64,000 nt of DNA from Aplectana chamaeleonis (lineage: Eukaryota > Nematoda > Chromadorea > Rhabditida > Cosmocercidae), in NCBI GenBank assembly GCA_029168955.1, contig JAPDOI010000187.1, positions 496,001-560,000 of the forward strand, given 5' to 3'. The notes beneath the pieces were generated by a model. That model searched no databases. It worked only from the letters and a program-made list of their open reading frames with translations, and was not told the origin of the DNA. A program made the translations under genes and the position numbers. Every line of letters begins with the position of its first letter. The first letter of the stretch is position 1. Shown piece by piece: positions 1-13,815 of this stretch.

Positions 1-317
1 CGATGGACCCGAAGCCCTGCACACTCTTACAAAGTACTTCTTGGTTGCCCCCGAGCCCCGCACATGTTGTATGCGTCGATTCCGCAGTCCCGCGCACTTT
101 CCGTGTCGTTTTACGCGATGGACCCGGAGCCCCGCCCACTTTTTCAAAGTACCCCTTGGTTGTCCCCGGGCCCCGCACATGTTGTACGCGTCGACTCCGC
201 AGTCCCGCGCACTTTCCGAGTCGTTATACGCGCTGGACCAGATGCCCCGCCCACTTTTACAAAGTGTTTCTTGGTTGTCCCTGAGCCCCGCGTATGTTGT
301 ACGCGTCGATTCAACAG

Positions 318-593
318 CTACGATGGTCCCAGCATGATCCGTTACTGACAAAGCTTAAAGGACTCAATAGGCAACATCTAGGATGGTTCCACCACGATCT
401 TAATGATGTGCGCGCTCCTCCTAAGCCCCACTCATATTCCACCACCTTCTCGGTGTACTGAAACAATAACGTGCTCTGAGTGATAGGGTTAAAAAATGCG
501 GAAATTTGAAACCCGGTCAGATAGACGTCAGTCAGACATCAGTCAGACGTGCCCGCACTCAGTCAGACACTACCACCACTCCGATTGTTATAT
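318..593 (+). repeat. Module copy 1 (short, 276 bp)
   Basis: This copy has only two of the usual three 60-bp subrepeats: CTACGATGGTCCC is followed by one CAACATCTAGGATGG unit that joins straight to the CCACCACGATCTTAATG end. The tail differs from the others in reading AGTCAGAC where they read GGTCAGAC. Confidence 0.9.
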
Positions 594-1466
594 GTTTTAC
601 GCAATGGACCCGAAGCCCCGCCCACTTTTACAAAGTACTTCTCGGTTGTCCCTAAGCCCCGCACATGTTGTACGCGTCGATTCCGCAGTCCCGCGCACTT
701 TCCGTGTCGTTTTACGCGCAATGGACCTGAAGCCCGCCCCTTTAACAAAGTCCTTCTTGGTTGCCTCTGAGGCCCGCGTATGTTGTACGCGTTAATTCCG
801 CAGTCCCGCGCACTTTCCGTGTCGTTTTATGCGTTGGACCCGAAGCCCCGCCTACTTTCACAAGGTACTTCTTGGTTGTCCCTGGGCCCCGCACATGTTG
901 TGCGCGTCGATTCCATAGTCCCGCGCACTTTCTGTGTCGTTATACGCGATGGAACCGGAGCCCCGCCCACTTTCACAAAGTACCTCTCGGTTGTCCCTGA
1001 GCCCCGCATATGTTGTACGCGTCGATTCCGCAGTCCCGCGCACTTTCCGTTTCGTTTTACGCGATGAACCCGAAGCTCCGCCCACTTTTACAAAGTGCTC
1101 CTTGGTTGTCCCCGAGCCCCGCGTATGTTGTACGCGTCGATTCCGCAGTCCCGCGCACTTTCCATATCGTTTTACGCGATAGACCCGAAGCCCTGCACAC
1201 TTTTACAAAGTGCTTCTTGGTTGTCCCAGAGCCCCGCACATGTTGTATGCGTCGATTCCGCAGTCCCGCGCACTTTCCGTGTCGTTTTACGCGATGGAAC
1301 CGGAGCCCCGCCCACTTTTTCAAAGTACCCCTTGGTTGTCCCCGGGCCCCGCACATGTTGTACGCGTCGATTCCGCTGTCCCGCGCTTTTTCCGTGTCGT
1401 TTTACGCAATGGACCTGAAGCCCCGCCCATTTTACCAAAGTCCTTCTCAGTTGTCCCTGAGCCCCG

Positions 1467-1554
1467 CATATGTTGTACGCGTCGATTCCGCAGTCCCGCG
1501 ACCTGAAGCCCCGCCCACTTTAACAAAGTCCTTCTTGGTTGCCCCTGAGCCCCG
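1467..1554 (+). repeat. 88-bp deletion variant of the monomer
   Basis: The spacing between matching CATATG/CGTATG blocks is 88 instead of 115 bp. The 27 bp between GCAGTCCCGCG and ACCTGAAGCC are missing, which removes the CGTTTTACGC segment. The same deletion junction recurs many times (for example near 2220, 3744, 7168, 9447, 10542, 11380, 15317 and 17850). It always comes before a monomer with the spacer AAC in its dyad, so it is a spread variant and not an independent event each time. Confidence 0.9.
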
Positions 1555-4500
1555 CGTATGTTGTACGCGTCAATTCCGCAGTCCCGCGCACTTTCCGTGT
1601 CGTTTTACGCAATGGACCCGAAGCCCCGCTCACTTTCACAAAGTACCTCTCGGTTGTCCCTGAGCCCCGCATATGTTGTACGCGTCGATTCCGCAGTCCC
1701 GCGCTCGTACGCGTCGATTCTGCAGTCCCGCGCACTTTCCGTTTCGTTTTACGCGATGAACCCGAAGCTCCGCCCACTTTTACAAAGTACTTCTTGGTTG
1801 TCCTTGAGCCCCACACATGTTGTACGCGTCGATTCCGCAGTCCCGCGCTCGTACGCGTCGATTCCGCAGTCCCGCGCACTTTCCATATCGTTTTACGCGA
1901 TGGACCCGAAGCCCTGCACACTTTTACAAAGTGCTTCTTGGTTGTCCCCGAGCCCCGCACATGTTGTATGCGTCGATTCCGCAGTCCCGCGCACTTTCCG
2001 TGTCGTTTTACGCGATGTACCCGGAGCCCCGCCCACTTTTTCAAAGTACCCCTTGGTTGTCCCCGGGCCCCGCACATGTTGTACGCGTCGACTCCGCAGT
2101 CCCGCGCACTTTCCGTGTCGTTTTACGCGCTGGACCCGATGCCCCGCCCACTTTTACAAAGTGTTTTTTGGTTGTCCCCGAGCCTCGCACATGTTGTACG
2201 CGTCGATTCAACAGTCCCGCGACCTGAAGCCCCGCCCACTTTAACAAAGTCCTTCTTGGTTGCCCCTGAGCCCCGCGTATGTTGTACGCGTCAATTCCGC
2301 AGTCCCGCGCACTTTCCGTGTCGTTTTACGCAATGGACCCGAAGCCCCGCCCACTTTCACAAAGTACCTCTCGGTTGTCCCTGAGCCCCGCATATGTTGT
2401 ACGCGTCGATTCCGCAGTCCCGCGCTCGTACGCGTCGATTCTGCAGTCACGCGCACTTTCCGTTTCGTTTTACGCGATGAACCCGAAGCTCCGCTCACTT
2501 TTACAAAGTACTTCTTGGTTGTCCTTGAGCCCCACACATGTCGTACGCGTCGATTCCGCAGTCCCGGCACTTTCCACATCGTTTTACGCGATGGACCCGA
2601 AGCCATGCACACTTTTACAAAGTACTTCTTGGTTGTCCCCGAGCCCCGCACATGTTGTATGCGTCGATTCCGCAGTCCCGCGCACTTTCCGTGTCGTTTT
2701 ACGCGATGTACCCGGAGCCCCGCCCACTTTTTCAAAGTACCCCTTGGTTGTCCCCGGGCCCCGCACATGTTGTACGCGTCGACTCCGCAGTCCCGCGCAC
2801 TTTCCGTGTCGTTTTACGCGCTGGACCCGATGCCCCGCCCACTTTTACAAAGTGTTTTTTGGTTGTCCCCGAGCCTCGCACATGTTGTACGCGTCGATTC
2901 AACAGTCCCGCGCACTTTCCGTTTCGTTTTACGCGATGAACCCGAAGCTCCGCCCACTTTTACAAAGTACTTCTTGGTTGTCCTTGAGCCCCACACATGT
3001 CGTACGCGTCGATTCCGCAGTCCCGCGCACTTTCCATATCGTTTTACGCGATGGACCCGAAGCCATGCACACTTTTTCAAAGTACTCCTTGGCTGTCCCC
3101 GGGCCCCGCACATGTTGTACGCGTCGATTCAACAGTCCCGCGCACTTTCCGTTTCGTTTTACGCGATGAACCCGAAGCTCCGCCCACTTTTACAAAGTAC
3201 TTCTTGGTTGTCCTTGAGCCCCACACATGTCGTACGCGTCGATTCTGCAGTCACGCGCACTTTCCGTTTCGTTTTACGCGATGAACCCGAAGCTCCGCTC
3301 ACTTTTACAAAGTACTTCTTTGTTGTCCCCGAGCCCCGCACATGTTGTACGCGTCGATTCCGCAGTCCCGCGCTCGTACGCGTCGATTCCGCAGTCCCGC
3401 GCACTTTCCATATCGTTTTACGCGATAGACCCGAAGCCCTGCACACTTTTACAAAGTGCTTCTTGGTTGTCCCAGAGCCCCGCACATGTTGTATGGGTCG
3501 ATTCCGCAGTCCCGCGCACTTTCCGTGTCGTTTTATGCGATGGAACCGGTGCCCCGCCCACTTTTCAAAGTACCCTTGGTTGTCCCAGAGCCCCGCACAT
3601 GTTGTATGCGTCGATTCCGCAGTCCCACGCACTTTCCGTGTCGTTTTACGCAATGGACCTGAAGCCCCGCCCATTTTACCAAAGTCCTTCTCGGTTGTCC
3701 CTGAGCCCCGCATATGTTGTACGCGTCGATTCCGCAGTCCCGCGACCTGAAGCCCCGCCCACTTTAACAAAGTCCTTCTTGGTTGCCCCTGAGCCCCGCG
3801 TATGTTGTACGCGTCAATTCCGCAGTCCCGCGCACTTTCCGTGTCGTTTTACGCAATGGACCCGAAGCCCCGCCCACTTTCACAAAGTACCTCTCGGTTG
3901 TCCCTGAGCCCCGCATATGTTGTACGCGTCGATTCCGCAGTCCCGCGCTCGTACGCGTCGATTCTGCAGTCCCGCGCACTTTCCGTTTCGTTTTACGCGA
4001 TGAACCCGAAGCTCCGCCCACTTTTACAAAGTACTTCTTGGTTGTCCTTGAGCCCCACACATGTCGTACGCGTCGATTCCGCAGTCCCGCGCACTTTCCA
4101 TATCGTTTTACGCGATGGACCCGAAGCCATGCACACTTTTACAAAGTACTTCTTGGTTGTCCCCGAGCCCCGCACATGTTGTATGCGTCGATTCCGCAGT
4201 CCCGCGCACTTTCCGTGTCGTTTTACGCGATGTACCCGGAGCCCCGCCCACTTTTTCAAAGTACCCCTTGGTTGTCCCCGGGCCCCGCACATGTTGTACG
4301 CGTCGACTCCGCAGTCCCGCGCACTTTCCGTGTCGTTTTACGCGCTGGACCCGATGCCCCGCCCACTTTTACAAAGTGTTTTTGGTTGTCCCCGAGCCTC
4401 GCACATGTTGTACGCGCCGACTCAACAGTCCCGCGCACTTTCCGTTTCGTTTTACGCGGTGAACCCGAAGCTCCGCCCACTTTTACAAAGTACTTCTTGG

Positions 4501-4773
4501 TTGTCCTTGAGCCCCACACATGTCGTACGCGTCGATTCCGCAGTCCCGCACACTTTCCATATCGTTTTACGCAATGGACCCGAAGCCCCGCCCACTTTCA
4601 CAAAGTACCTCTGGGTTGTCCCTGAGTCCCGCATATGTTGTACGCGTCGACTCCGCAGTCCCGCGCACTTTCCGTGTCGTTTTACGCGCTGGACCCGATG
4701 CCCCGCCCACTTTTACAAAGTGTTTTTTGGTTGTCCCCGAGCCCCGCACATGTTGTACGCGTCGATTCAACAG

Positions 4774-5109
4774 CTACGATGGTCCCAGCATGATCCGTTA
4801 CTGACAAAGCTTAAAGGACTCAATAGGCAACATCTAGGATGGTCCCATCACGATCAGTATCGATTAAAGTTTAAAGGACTCAATATGCAACAGCCAGGGT
4901 GGTCCCACCACGATCTTAATGATGTGCGCGCTCCTCCTAAGCCCCACTCATATTCCACCACCTTCTCGGTGTACTGAAACAATAACGTGCTCTGAGTGAT
5001 AGGGTTAAAATTGCGGGAAATTTGAAACCCGGTCAGATAGACGTCGGTCAGACATCGGTCAGACGTGCCAGACACTCGGTCAGACACACCACCACTCCGA
5101 TTGTTATAT
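4774..5109 (+). repeat. Module copy 2 (336 bp)
   Basis: Complete copy with three 60-bp subrepeats. It is one base short because the run in GGGTTAAAATTGC has one A fewer. It has ATTCCACCACC where most copies have ATTCCGCCACC. Confidence 0.93.
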
Positions 5110-8100
5110 GTTTTACGCAATGGACCTGAAGCCCCGCCCACTTTTTCAAAGTACCCCTTGGTTGTCCCCGGGCCCCGCACATGTTGTATGCGTCGATTCC
5201 GCAGTCCCGCGCACTTTCCATATCGTTTTACGCGATGGACCCGAAGCCATGCACACTTTTACAAAGCACTTCTTGGTTGTCCCCGAGCCCCGCACATGTT
5301 GTACGCGTCGATTCCGCAGTCCCGCGCTCGTAGATTCCGCAGTCCGCGCACTTTCCATATCGTTTTACGCGATGGACCCAAAGCCATGCACACTTTTTTC
5401 AAAGTACTCCTTGGCTGTCTCCGGGCCCCGCACATGTTGTACGCGTCGACTCCGCAGTCCCGCGCACTTTCCGTGTCGTTTTACGCGATGGACCCGAAGC
5501 CCCGCCCACTTTTTCAAAGTACCACTTGGTTGTCCCCGGGCCCCGCACATGTTGTACGCGTCGATTCCGCTGTCCCGCGCTTTTTCCGTGTCGTTTTACG
5601 CAATGGACCTGAAGCCCCGCCCATCTTACCAAAGTCCTTCTCGGTTGTCCCCGAGCCTCGCACATGTTGTACGCGTCGATTCAACAGTCCCGCGACCTGA
5701 AGCCCCGCCCACTTTAACAAAGTCCTTCTTGGTTGTCCCTGGGCCCCGCACATGTTGTGCGCGTCGATTCCATAGTCCCGCGCACTTTCCGTTTCGTTTT
5801 ACGCGATGAACCCGAAGCCCCGCCCATTTTACCAAAGTCCTTCTCGGTTGTCTCTGAGCCCCGCATATGTTGTACGCGTCGATTCCGCAGTCCCGCGACC
5901 TGAAGCCCCGTGCACTTTAACAAAGTCCTTCTTGGTTGCCCCTGAGCCCCGCATATGTTGTACGCGTCGATTCCGCAGTCCCGCGACCTGAAGCCCCGCC
6001 CACTTTCACAAAGTACCTCTCGGTTGTCCCTGAGCCCCGCATATGTTGTACGCATCGATTCCGCAGTCCCGCGCTCGTACGCGTCGATTCTGCAGTCACG
6101 CGCACTTTCCGTTTCGTTTTACGCGATGAACCCGAAGCTCCGCTCACTTTTACAAAGTACTTCTTGGTTGTCCTTGAGCCCCACACATGTCGTACGCGTC
6201 GATTCCGCAGTCCCGCGCACTTTCCATATCGTTTTACGCGATGGACCCGAAGCCATGCACACTTTTACAAAGTACTTCTTGGTTGTCCCCGAGCCCCGCA
6301 CATGTTGTATGCGTCGATTCCGCAGTCCCGCGCACTTTCCGTGTCGTTTTACGCGATGAACCCGAAGCTCCGCCCACTTTTACAAAGTACTTATTGGTTG
6401 TCCTTGAGCCCCACACATGTCGTACGCGTCGACTCCGCAGTCCCGCGCACTTTCCGTGTCGTTTTACGCGCTGGACCCGATGCCCCGCCCACTTTTACAA
6501 AGTGTTTTTTGGTTGTCCCCGAGCCTCGCACATGTTGTACGCGTCGATTCAACAGTCCCGCGCACTTTCCGTGTCGTTTTACGCGATGAACCCGAAGCTC
6601 CGCCCACTTTTACAAAGTACTTCTTGGTTGTCCTTGAGCCCCACACATGTCGTACGCGTCGATTCCGCAGTCCCGCGCACTTTCCATATCGTTTTACGCG
6701 ATGGACCCGAAGCCATGCACACTTTTACAAAGCACTTCTTGGTTGTCCCCGAGCCCCGCACATGTTGTACGCGTCGATTCCGCAGTCCCGCGCTCGTACG
6801 CGTCGATTCCGCAGTCCCGCGCACTTTCCATATCGTTTTACGCGATAGACCCGAAGCCCTGCACACTTTTACAAAGTGCTTCTTGGTTGTCCCAGAGCCC
6901 CGCACATGTTGTATGCGTCGATTCCGCAGTCCCGCGCACTTTCCGTGTCGTTTTATGCGATTGAACCGGAGCCCCGCCCACTTTTTCAAAGTACCCCTTG
7001 GTTGTCCCCGGGCCCCGCACATGTTGTACGCGTCGATTCCGCTGTCCCGCGCTTTTTCCGTGTCGTTTTACGCAATGGACCTGAAGCCCCGCCCATTTTA
7101 CCAAAGTCCTTCTCGGTTGTCCCTGAGCCCCGCATATGTTGTACGCGTCGATTCCGCAGTCCCGCGACCTGAAGCCCCGCCCACTTTAACAAAGTCCTTC
7201 TTGGTTGCCCCTGAGCCCCGCGTATGTTGTACGCGTCAATTCCGCAGTCCCGCGCACTTTCCGTGTCGTTTTACGCAATGGACCCGAAGCCCCGCCCACT
7301 TTCACAAAGTACCTCTCGGTTGTCCCTGAGCCCCGCATATGTTGTACGCGTCGATTCCGCAGTCCCGCGCTCGTACGCGTCGATTCTGCAGTCACGCGCA
7401 CTTTCCGTTTCGTTTTACGCGATGAACCCGAAGCTCCGCTCACTTTTACAAAGTACTTCTTGGTTGTCCTTGAGCCCCACACATGTCGTACGCGTCGATT
7501 CCGCAGTCCCGGCACTTTCCATATCGTTTTACGCGATGGACCCGAAGCCATGCACACTTTTACAAAGTACTTCTTGGTTGTCCCCGAGCCCCGCACATGT
7601 TGTATGCGTCGATTCCGCAGTCCCGCGCTCGTACGCGTCGATTCCGCAGTCCCGCGCACTTTCCATATCGTTTTACGCGATAGACCCGAAGCCCTGCACA
7701 CTTTTACAAAGTGCTTCTTGGTTGTCCCAGAGCCCCGCACATGTTGTATGCGTCGATTCCGCAGTCCCGCGCACTTTCCGTGTCGTTTTATGCGATTGAA
7801 CCGGAGCCATGCACACTTTTACAAAGCACTTCTTGGTTGTCCCCGAGCCCCGCACATGTTGTACGCGTCGATTCCCCAGTCCCGCGCTCGTACGCGTCGA
7901 TTCCGCAGTCTCGCGCACTTTCCGTGTCGTTTTACGCGATGGACCCGAAGCCCCGCCCACTTTTACAGAGTACTTCTTGTTTGTCCCCGGGCCCCGCACA
8001 TGTTGTACGCGTCGATTCCGCAGTCCCGCGCACTTTCCGTGTCGTTTTACGCGTTGGACCCGATGCCCCGCCCACTTTTACAAAGTGTTTTTTGGTTGTC

Positions 8101-11100
8101 CCTGAGCCCCGCATATGTTGTACGCGTTGATTCCGCTGTCCCGCGCTTTTTCCGTGTCGTTTTACGCAATGGACCTGAAGCCCCGCCCATCTTACCAAAG
8201 TCCTTCTCGGTTGTCCCTGAGCCCCGCATATGTTGCACGCGTCGATTCCGCGGTCCCGCGACCTGAAGCCCCGCCCACTTTAACAAAGTCCTTCTTGGTT
8301 GCCCCTGAGCCCCGCGTATGTTGTACGCGTCAGTTCCGCAGTCCCGCGCACTTTCCGTGTCGTTTTACGCAATGAACCCGAAGCCCCGCCCACTTTCACA
8401 AAGTACCTCTCGGTTGTCCCTGAGCCCCGCATATGTTGTACGCGTCGATTCCGCAGTCCCGCGCTCGTACGCGTCGATTCTGCAGTCCCGCGCACTTTCC
8501 GTTTCGTTTTACGCGATGAACCCGAAGCTCCGCCCACTTTTACAAAGTACTTCTTGGTTGTCCTTGAGCCCCACACATGTCGTACGCGTCGATTCCGCAG
8601 CCCCGCGCACTTTCCATATCGTTTTACGCGATGGACCCGAAGCCATGCACACTTTTACAAAGTACTTCTTGGTTGTCCCCGAGCCCCGCACATGTTGTAC
8701 GCGTCGATTCAACAGTCCCGCGCTCGTACTTTCCGCGTCCATATCGTTTTACGCGATGGACCCGAAGCCCCGCCCACTTTTACAAAGTGCTTCTTGGTTG
8801 TCCCAGAGCCCCGCACATGTTGTACGCGTCGATTCCGCAGTCCCGCGCACTTTCCGTGTCGTTTTACGCAATGGACCCGAAGCCCCGCCCACTTTCACAA
8901 AGTACCTCTGGGTTGTCCCTGAGCCCCGCATATATTGTATGCGTCGATTCCGCAGTCCCGCGCACTTTCCGTGTCGTTTTACGCGATGTACCCGGAGCCC
9001 CGCCCACTTTTTCAAAGCATTTCTTGGTTGTCCCCGAGCTCCGCACATGTTGTACGCGTCGATTCCGCAGTCCCGCGCTCGTACACGTCGATTCCGCAGT
9101 CCCGCGCACTTTCCATATCGTTTTACGCGATAGACCCGAAGCCCTGCACACTTTTACAAAGTGCTTCTTGGTTGTCCCAGAGCCCCGCACATGTTGTATG
9201 CGTCGATTCCGCAGTCCCGCGCACTTTCCGTGTCGTTTTACGCGATGGACCCGAAGCCCCGCCCACTTTTCAAAGTACCCTTGGTTGTCCCAGAGCCCCG
9301 CACATGTTGTACGCGTCAATTCCGCAGTCCCGCGCACTTTCCGTGTCGTTTTACGCAATGGACCTGAAGCCCCGCCCATTTTACCAAAGTCCTTCTCGGT
9401 TGTCCCTGAGCCCCGCATATGTTGTACGAGTCGATTCCGCAGTCCCGCGACCTGAAGCCCCGCCCACTTTAACAAAGTCCTTCTTGGTTGCCCCTGAGCC
9501 CCGCGTATGTTGTACGCGTCAATTCCGCAGTCCCGCGCACTTTCCGTGTCGTTTTACGCAATGGACCCGAAGCCCCGCCCACTTTCACAAAGTACCTCTC
9601 GGTTGTCCCTGAGCCCCGCATATGTTGTACGCGTCGATTCCGCAGTCCCGCGCTCGTACGCGTCGATTCTGCAGTCACGCGCACTTTCCGTTTCGTTTTA
9701 CGCGATGAACCCGAAGCTCCGCTCACTTTTACAAAGTACTTCTTGGTTGTCCTTGAGCCCCACACATGTCGTACGCGTCGATTCCGCAGTCCCGCGCACT
9801 TTCCATATCGTTTTACGCGATGGACCCGAAGCCATGCACACTTTTACAAAGTACTTCTTGGTTGTCCCCGGGCCCCGCACATGTTGTACGCGTCGATTCC
9901 GCAGTCCCGCGCTCGTACGCGTCGATTCCGCAGTCCCGCGCACTTTCCATATCGTTTTACGCGATAGACCCGAAGCCCTGCACACTTTTACAAAGTGCTT
10001 CTTGGTTGTCCTTGAGCCCCACACATGTCGTACGCGTCGATTCCGCAGTCCCGCGCACTTTCCATATCGTTTTACGCGATGGACCCGAAGCCCCGCCCAC
10101 TTTTTCAAAGTACCCCTTGGTTGTCCCCGGGCCCCGCACATGTTGTACGCGTCGATTCCGCAGTCCCGCGCTCGTACGCGTCGATTCCGCAGTCCCGCGC
10201 ACTTTCCATATCGTTTTACGCGATAGACCCGAAGCCCTGCACACTTTTACAAAGTACTTCCTGGTTGTCCCTGGGTCCGCACATGTTGTACGCGTCGATT
10301 CCGCAGTCCCGCGCACTTTCCGTGTCGTTTTACGCGATGGACCCGGAGCCCCGCCCACTTTTTCAAAGTACCCCTTGGTTGTCCCCGGGCCCCGCACATG
10401 TTGTACGCGTCGACTCCGCAGTCCCGCGCACTTTCCGTTTCGTTTTACGCGATGAACCCGAAGCCCCGCCCATTTTACCAAAGTCCTTCTCGGTTGTCCC
10501 TGAGCCCCGCATATGTTGTACGAGTCGATTCCGCAGTCCCGCGACCTGAAGCCCCGCCCACTTTAACAAAGTCCTTCTTGGTTGCCCCTGAGCCCCGCGT
10601 ATGTTGTACGCGTCAATTCCGCAGTCCCGCGCACTTTCCGTGTCGTTTTACGCAATGGACCCGAAGCCCCGCCCACTTTCACAAAGTACCTCTCGGTTGT
10701 CCCTGAGCCCCGCATATGTTGTACGCGTCGATTCCGCAGTCCCGCGCTCGTACGCGTCGATTCTGCAGTCCCGCGCACTTTCCGTTTCGTTTTACGCGAT
10801 GAACCCGAAGCTCCGCCCACTTTTACAAAGTACTTCTTGGTTGTCCTTGAGCCCCACACATGTCGTACGCGTCGATTCCGCAGTCCCGCGCACTTTCCAT
10901 ATCGTTTTACGCGATGGACCCGAAGCCATGCACACTTTTACAAAGCACTTCTTGGTTGTCCCCGAGCCCCGCACATGTTGTACGCGTCGATTCCGCAGTC
11001 CCGCGCTCGTACGCGTCGATTCCGCAGTCCCGCGCACTTTCCATATCGTTTTACGCGATAGACCCGAAGCCCTGCACACTTTTACAAAGTGCTTCTTGGT

Positions 11101-12409
11101 TGTCCCAGAGCCCCGCACATGTTGTATGCGTCGATTCCGCAGTCCCGCGCACTTTCCGTGTCGTTTTATGCGATTGAACCGGAGCCCCGCCCACTTTTTC
11201 AAAGTACCCCTTGGTTGTCCCCGGGCCCCGCACATGTTGTACGCGTCGATTCCGCTGTCCCGCGCTTTTTCCGTGTCGTTTTACGCAATGGACCTGAAGC
11301 CCCGCCCATTTTACCAAAGTCCTTCTCGGTTGTCCCTGAGCCCCGCATATGTTGTACGCGTCGATTCCGCAGTCCCGCGACCTGAAGCCCCGCCCACTTT
11401 AACAAAGTCCTTCTTGGTTGCCCCTGAGCCCCGCGTATGTTGTACGCGTCAATTCCGCAGTCCCGCGCACTTTCCGTGTCGTTTTACGCAATGGACCCGA
11501 AGCCCCGCCCACTTTCACAAAGTACCTCTCGGTTGTCCCTGAGCCCCGCATATGTTGTACGCGTCGATTCCGCAGTCCCGCGCTCGTACGCGTCGATTCT
11601 GCAGTCATGCGCACTTTCCGTTTCGTTTTACGCGATGAACCCGAAGATCCGCCCACTTTTACAAAGTACTTCTTGGTTGTCCTTGAGCCCCACACATGTC
11701 GTACGCGTCGATTCCGCAGTCCCGCGCACTTTCCATATCGTTTTACGCGATGGACCCGAAGCCATGCACACTTTTACAAAGTACTTCTTGGTTGTCCCCG
11801 AGCCCCGCACATGTTGTATGCGTCGATTCCGCAGTCCCGCGCACTTTCCGTGTCGTTTTACGCGATGTACCCGGAGCCCCGCCCACTTTTTCAAAGTACC
11901 CCTTGGTTGTCCCCGGGCCCCGCACATGTTGTACGCGTCGACTCCGCAGTCCCGCGCACTTTCCGTGTCGTTTTACGCGCTGGACCCGATGCCCCGCCCA
12001 CTTTTACAAAGTGTTTTTTGGTTGTCCCCGAGCCTCGCACATGTTGTACGCGTCGATTCAACAGTCCCGCGCACTTTCCGTTTCGTTTTACGCGATGAAC
12101 CCGAAGCTCCGCCCACTTTTACAAAGTACTTCTTGGTTGTCCTTGAGCCCCACACATGTCGTACGCGTCGATTCCGCAGTCCCGCGCACTTTCCATATCG
12201 TTTTACGCGATGGACCCGAAGCCATGCACACTTTTTCAAAGTACTCCTTGGCTGTCTCCGGGCCCCGCACATGTTGTACGCGTCGACTCCGCAGTCCCGC
12301 GCACTTTCCGTGTCGTTTTACGCGCTGGACCCGATGCCCCGCCCACTTTTACAAAGTGTTTTTTGGTTGTCTCCGAGCCTCGCACATGTTGTACGCGTCG
12401 ATTCAACAG
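5110..12409 (+). repeat. Longest module-free monomer block (7.3 kb)
   Basis: About 7.3 kb of 115-, 144- and 88-bp monomers without a 337-bp module. A recurring order can be followed by eye: an 88-bp unit, a monomer with GCGTATG, a monomer with a CACAAAGTACCTCTCGG segment, a 144-bp unit, then a CCACACATGTCG monomer. It starts near 5936, 7205, 8299, 9488, 10582 and 11418. The start-to-start distances include 1,094 bp twice and 836 bp once, and 836 bp recurs elsewhere in the array. The higher-order structure is therefore a mosaic with no single period. Confidence 0.85.
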
Positions 12410-12746
12410 CTACGATGGTCCCAGCATGATCCGTTACTGACAAAGCTTAAAGGACTCAATAGGCAACATCTAGGATGGTCCCATCACGATCAGTATCGAT
12501 TAAAGTTTAAAGGACTCAATATGCAACAGCCAGGGTGGTCCCACCACGATCTTAATGATGTGCGCGCTCCTCCTAAGCCCCACTCATATTCCGCCACCTT
12601 CTCGGTGTACTGAAACAATAACGTGCTCTGAGTGATAGGGTTAAAAATTGCGGGAAATTTGAAACCCGGTCAGATAGACGTCGGTCAGACAACGGTCAGA
12701 CGTGCCAGACACTCGGTCAGACACACCACCACTCCGATTGTTATAT
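12410..12746 (+). repeat. Module copy 3 (337 bp, consensus-like)
   Basis: A useful consensus. It begins CTACGATGGTCCCAGCATG, has GGACTCAATAGG and GGACTCAATATG 60 bp apart, then CCTCCTAAGCCCCACTC, TTCTCGGTGTACTGAAAC and GGGTTAAAAATTGCGGG. A cluster of CAGAC motifs follows, and the module ends CCGATTGTTATAT where the monomers resume with GTTTTACGC. Confidence 0.95.
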
Positions 12747-13815
12747 GTTTTACGCAATGGACCTGAAGCCCCGCCCACTTTACCAAAGTCCTTCTCGGTT
12801 GTCCCTGAGCCCCGCATATGTTGTACGCGTCGATTCCGCAGTCCCGCGCACTTTCCGTGTCGTTTTACGCGATGGACCCGAAGCCCCGCCCACTTTTTCA
12901 AAGTACCCCTTGGTTGTCCCCGGGCCCCGCACATGTTGTACGCGTCGATTCCGCTGTCCCGCGCTTTTTCCGTGTCGTTTTACGCAATGGACCTGAAGCC
13001 CCGCCCATTTTACCAAAGTCCTTCTCGGTTGTCCCTGAGCCCCGCATATGTTGTACGCGTCGATTCCGCAGTCCCGCGCACTTTCCGTGTCGTTTTACGC
13101 AATGGACGAGCCCGCCCACTTTAACAAAGTCCTTCTTGGTTGCCCCTGAGCCCCGCGTATGTTGTACGCGTCAGTTCCGCAGTCCCGCGCACTTTCCGTG
13201 TCGTTTTACGCAATGAACCCGAAGCCCCGCCCACTTTCACAAAGTACCTCTCGGTTGTCCCTGAGCCCCGCATATGTTGTACGCGTCGATTCCGCAGTCC
13301 CGCGCTCGTACGCGTCGATTCTGCAGTCCCGCGCACTTTCCGTTTCGTTTTACGCGATGAACCCGAAGCTCCGCCCACTTTTACAAAGTACTTCTTGGTT
13401 GTCCTTGAGCCCCACACATGTCGTACGCGTCGATTCCGCAGTCCCGCGCACTTTCCATATCGTTTTACGCGATGGACCCGAAGCCATGCACACTTTTACA
13501 AAGCACTTCTTGGTTGTCCCCGAGCCCCGCACATGTTGTACGCGTCGATTCCGCAGTCCCGCGCTCGTACGCGTCGATTCCGCAGTCCCGCGCACTTTCC
13601 ATATCGTTTTACGCGATGGACCCAAAGCCATGCACACTTTTTCAAAGTACTCCTTGGCTGTCTCCGGGCCCCGCACATGTTGTACGCGTCGATTCCGCAG
13701 TCCCGCGCACTTTCCATATCGTTTTACGCGATGAACCCGAAGCTCCGCCCACTTTTACAAAGTGCTCCTTGGTTGTCCCCGAGCCCCGCACATGTTGTAC
13801 GCGTCGGTTCAACAG

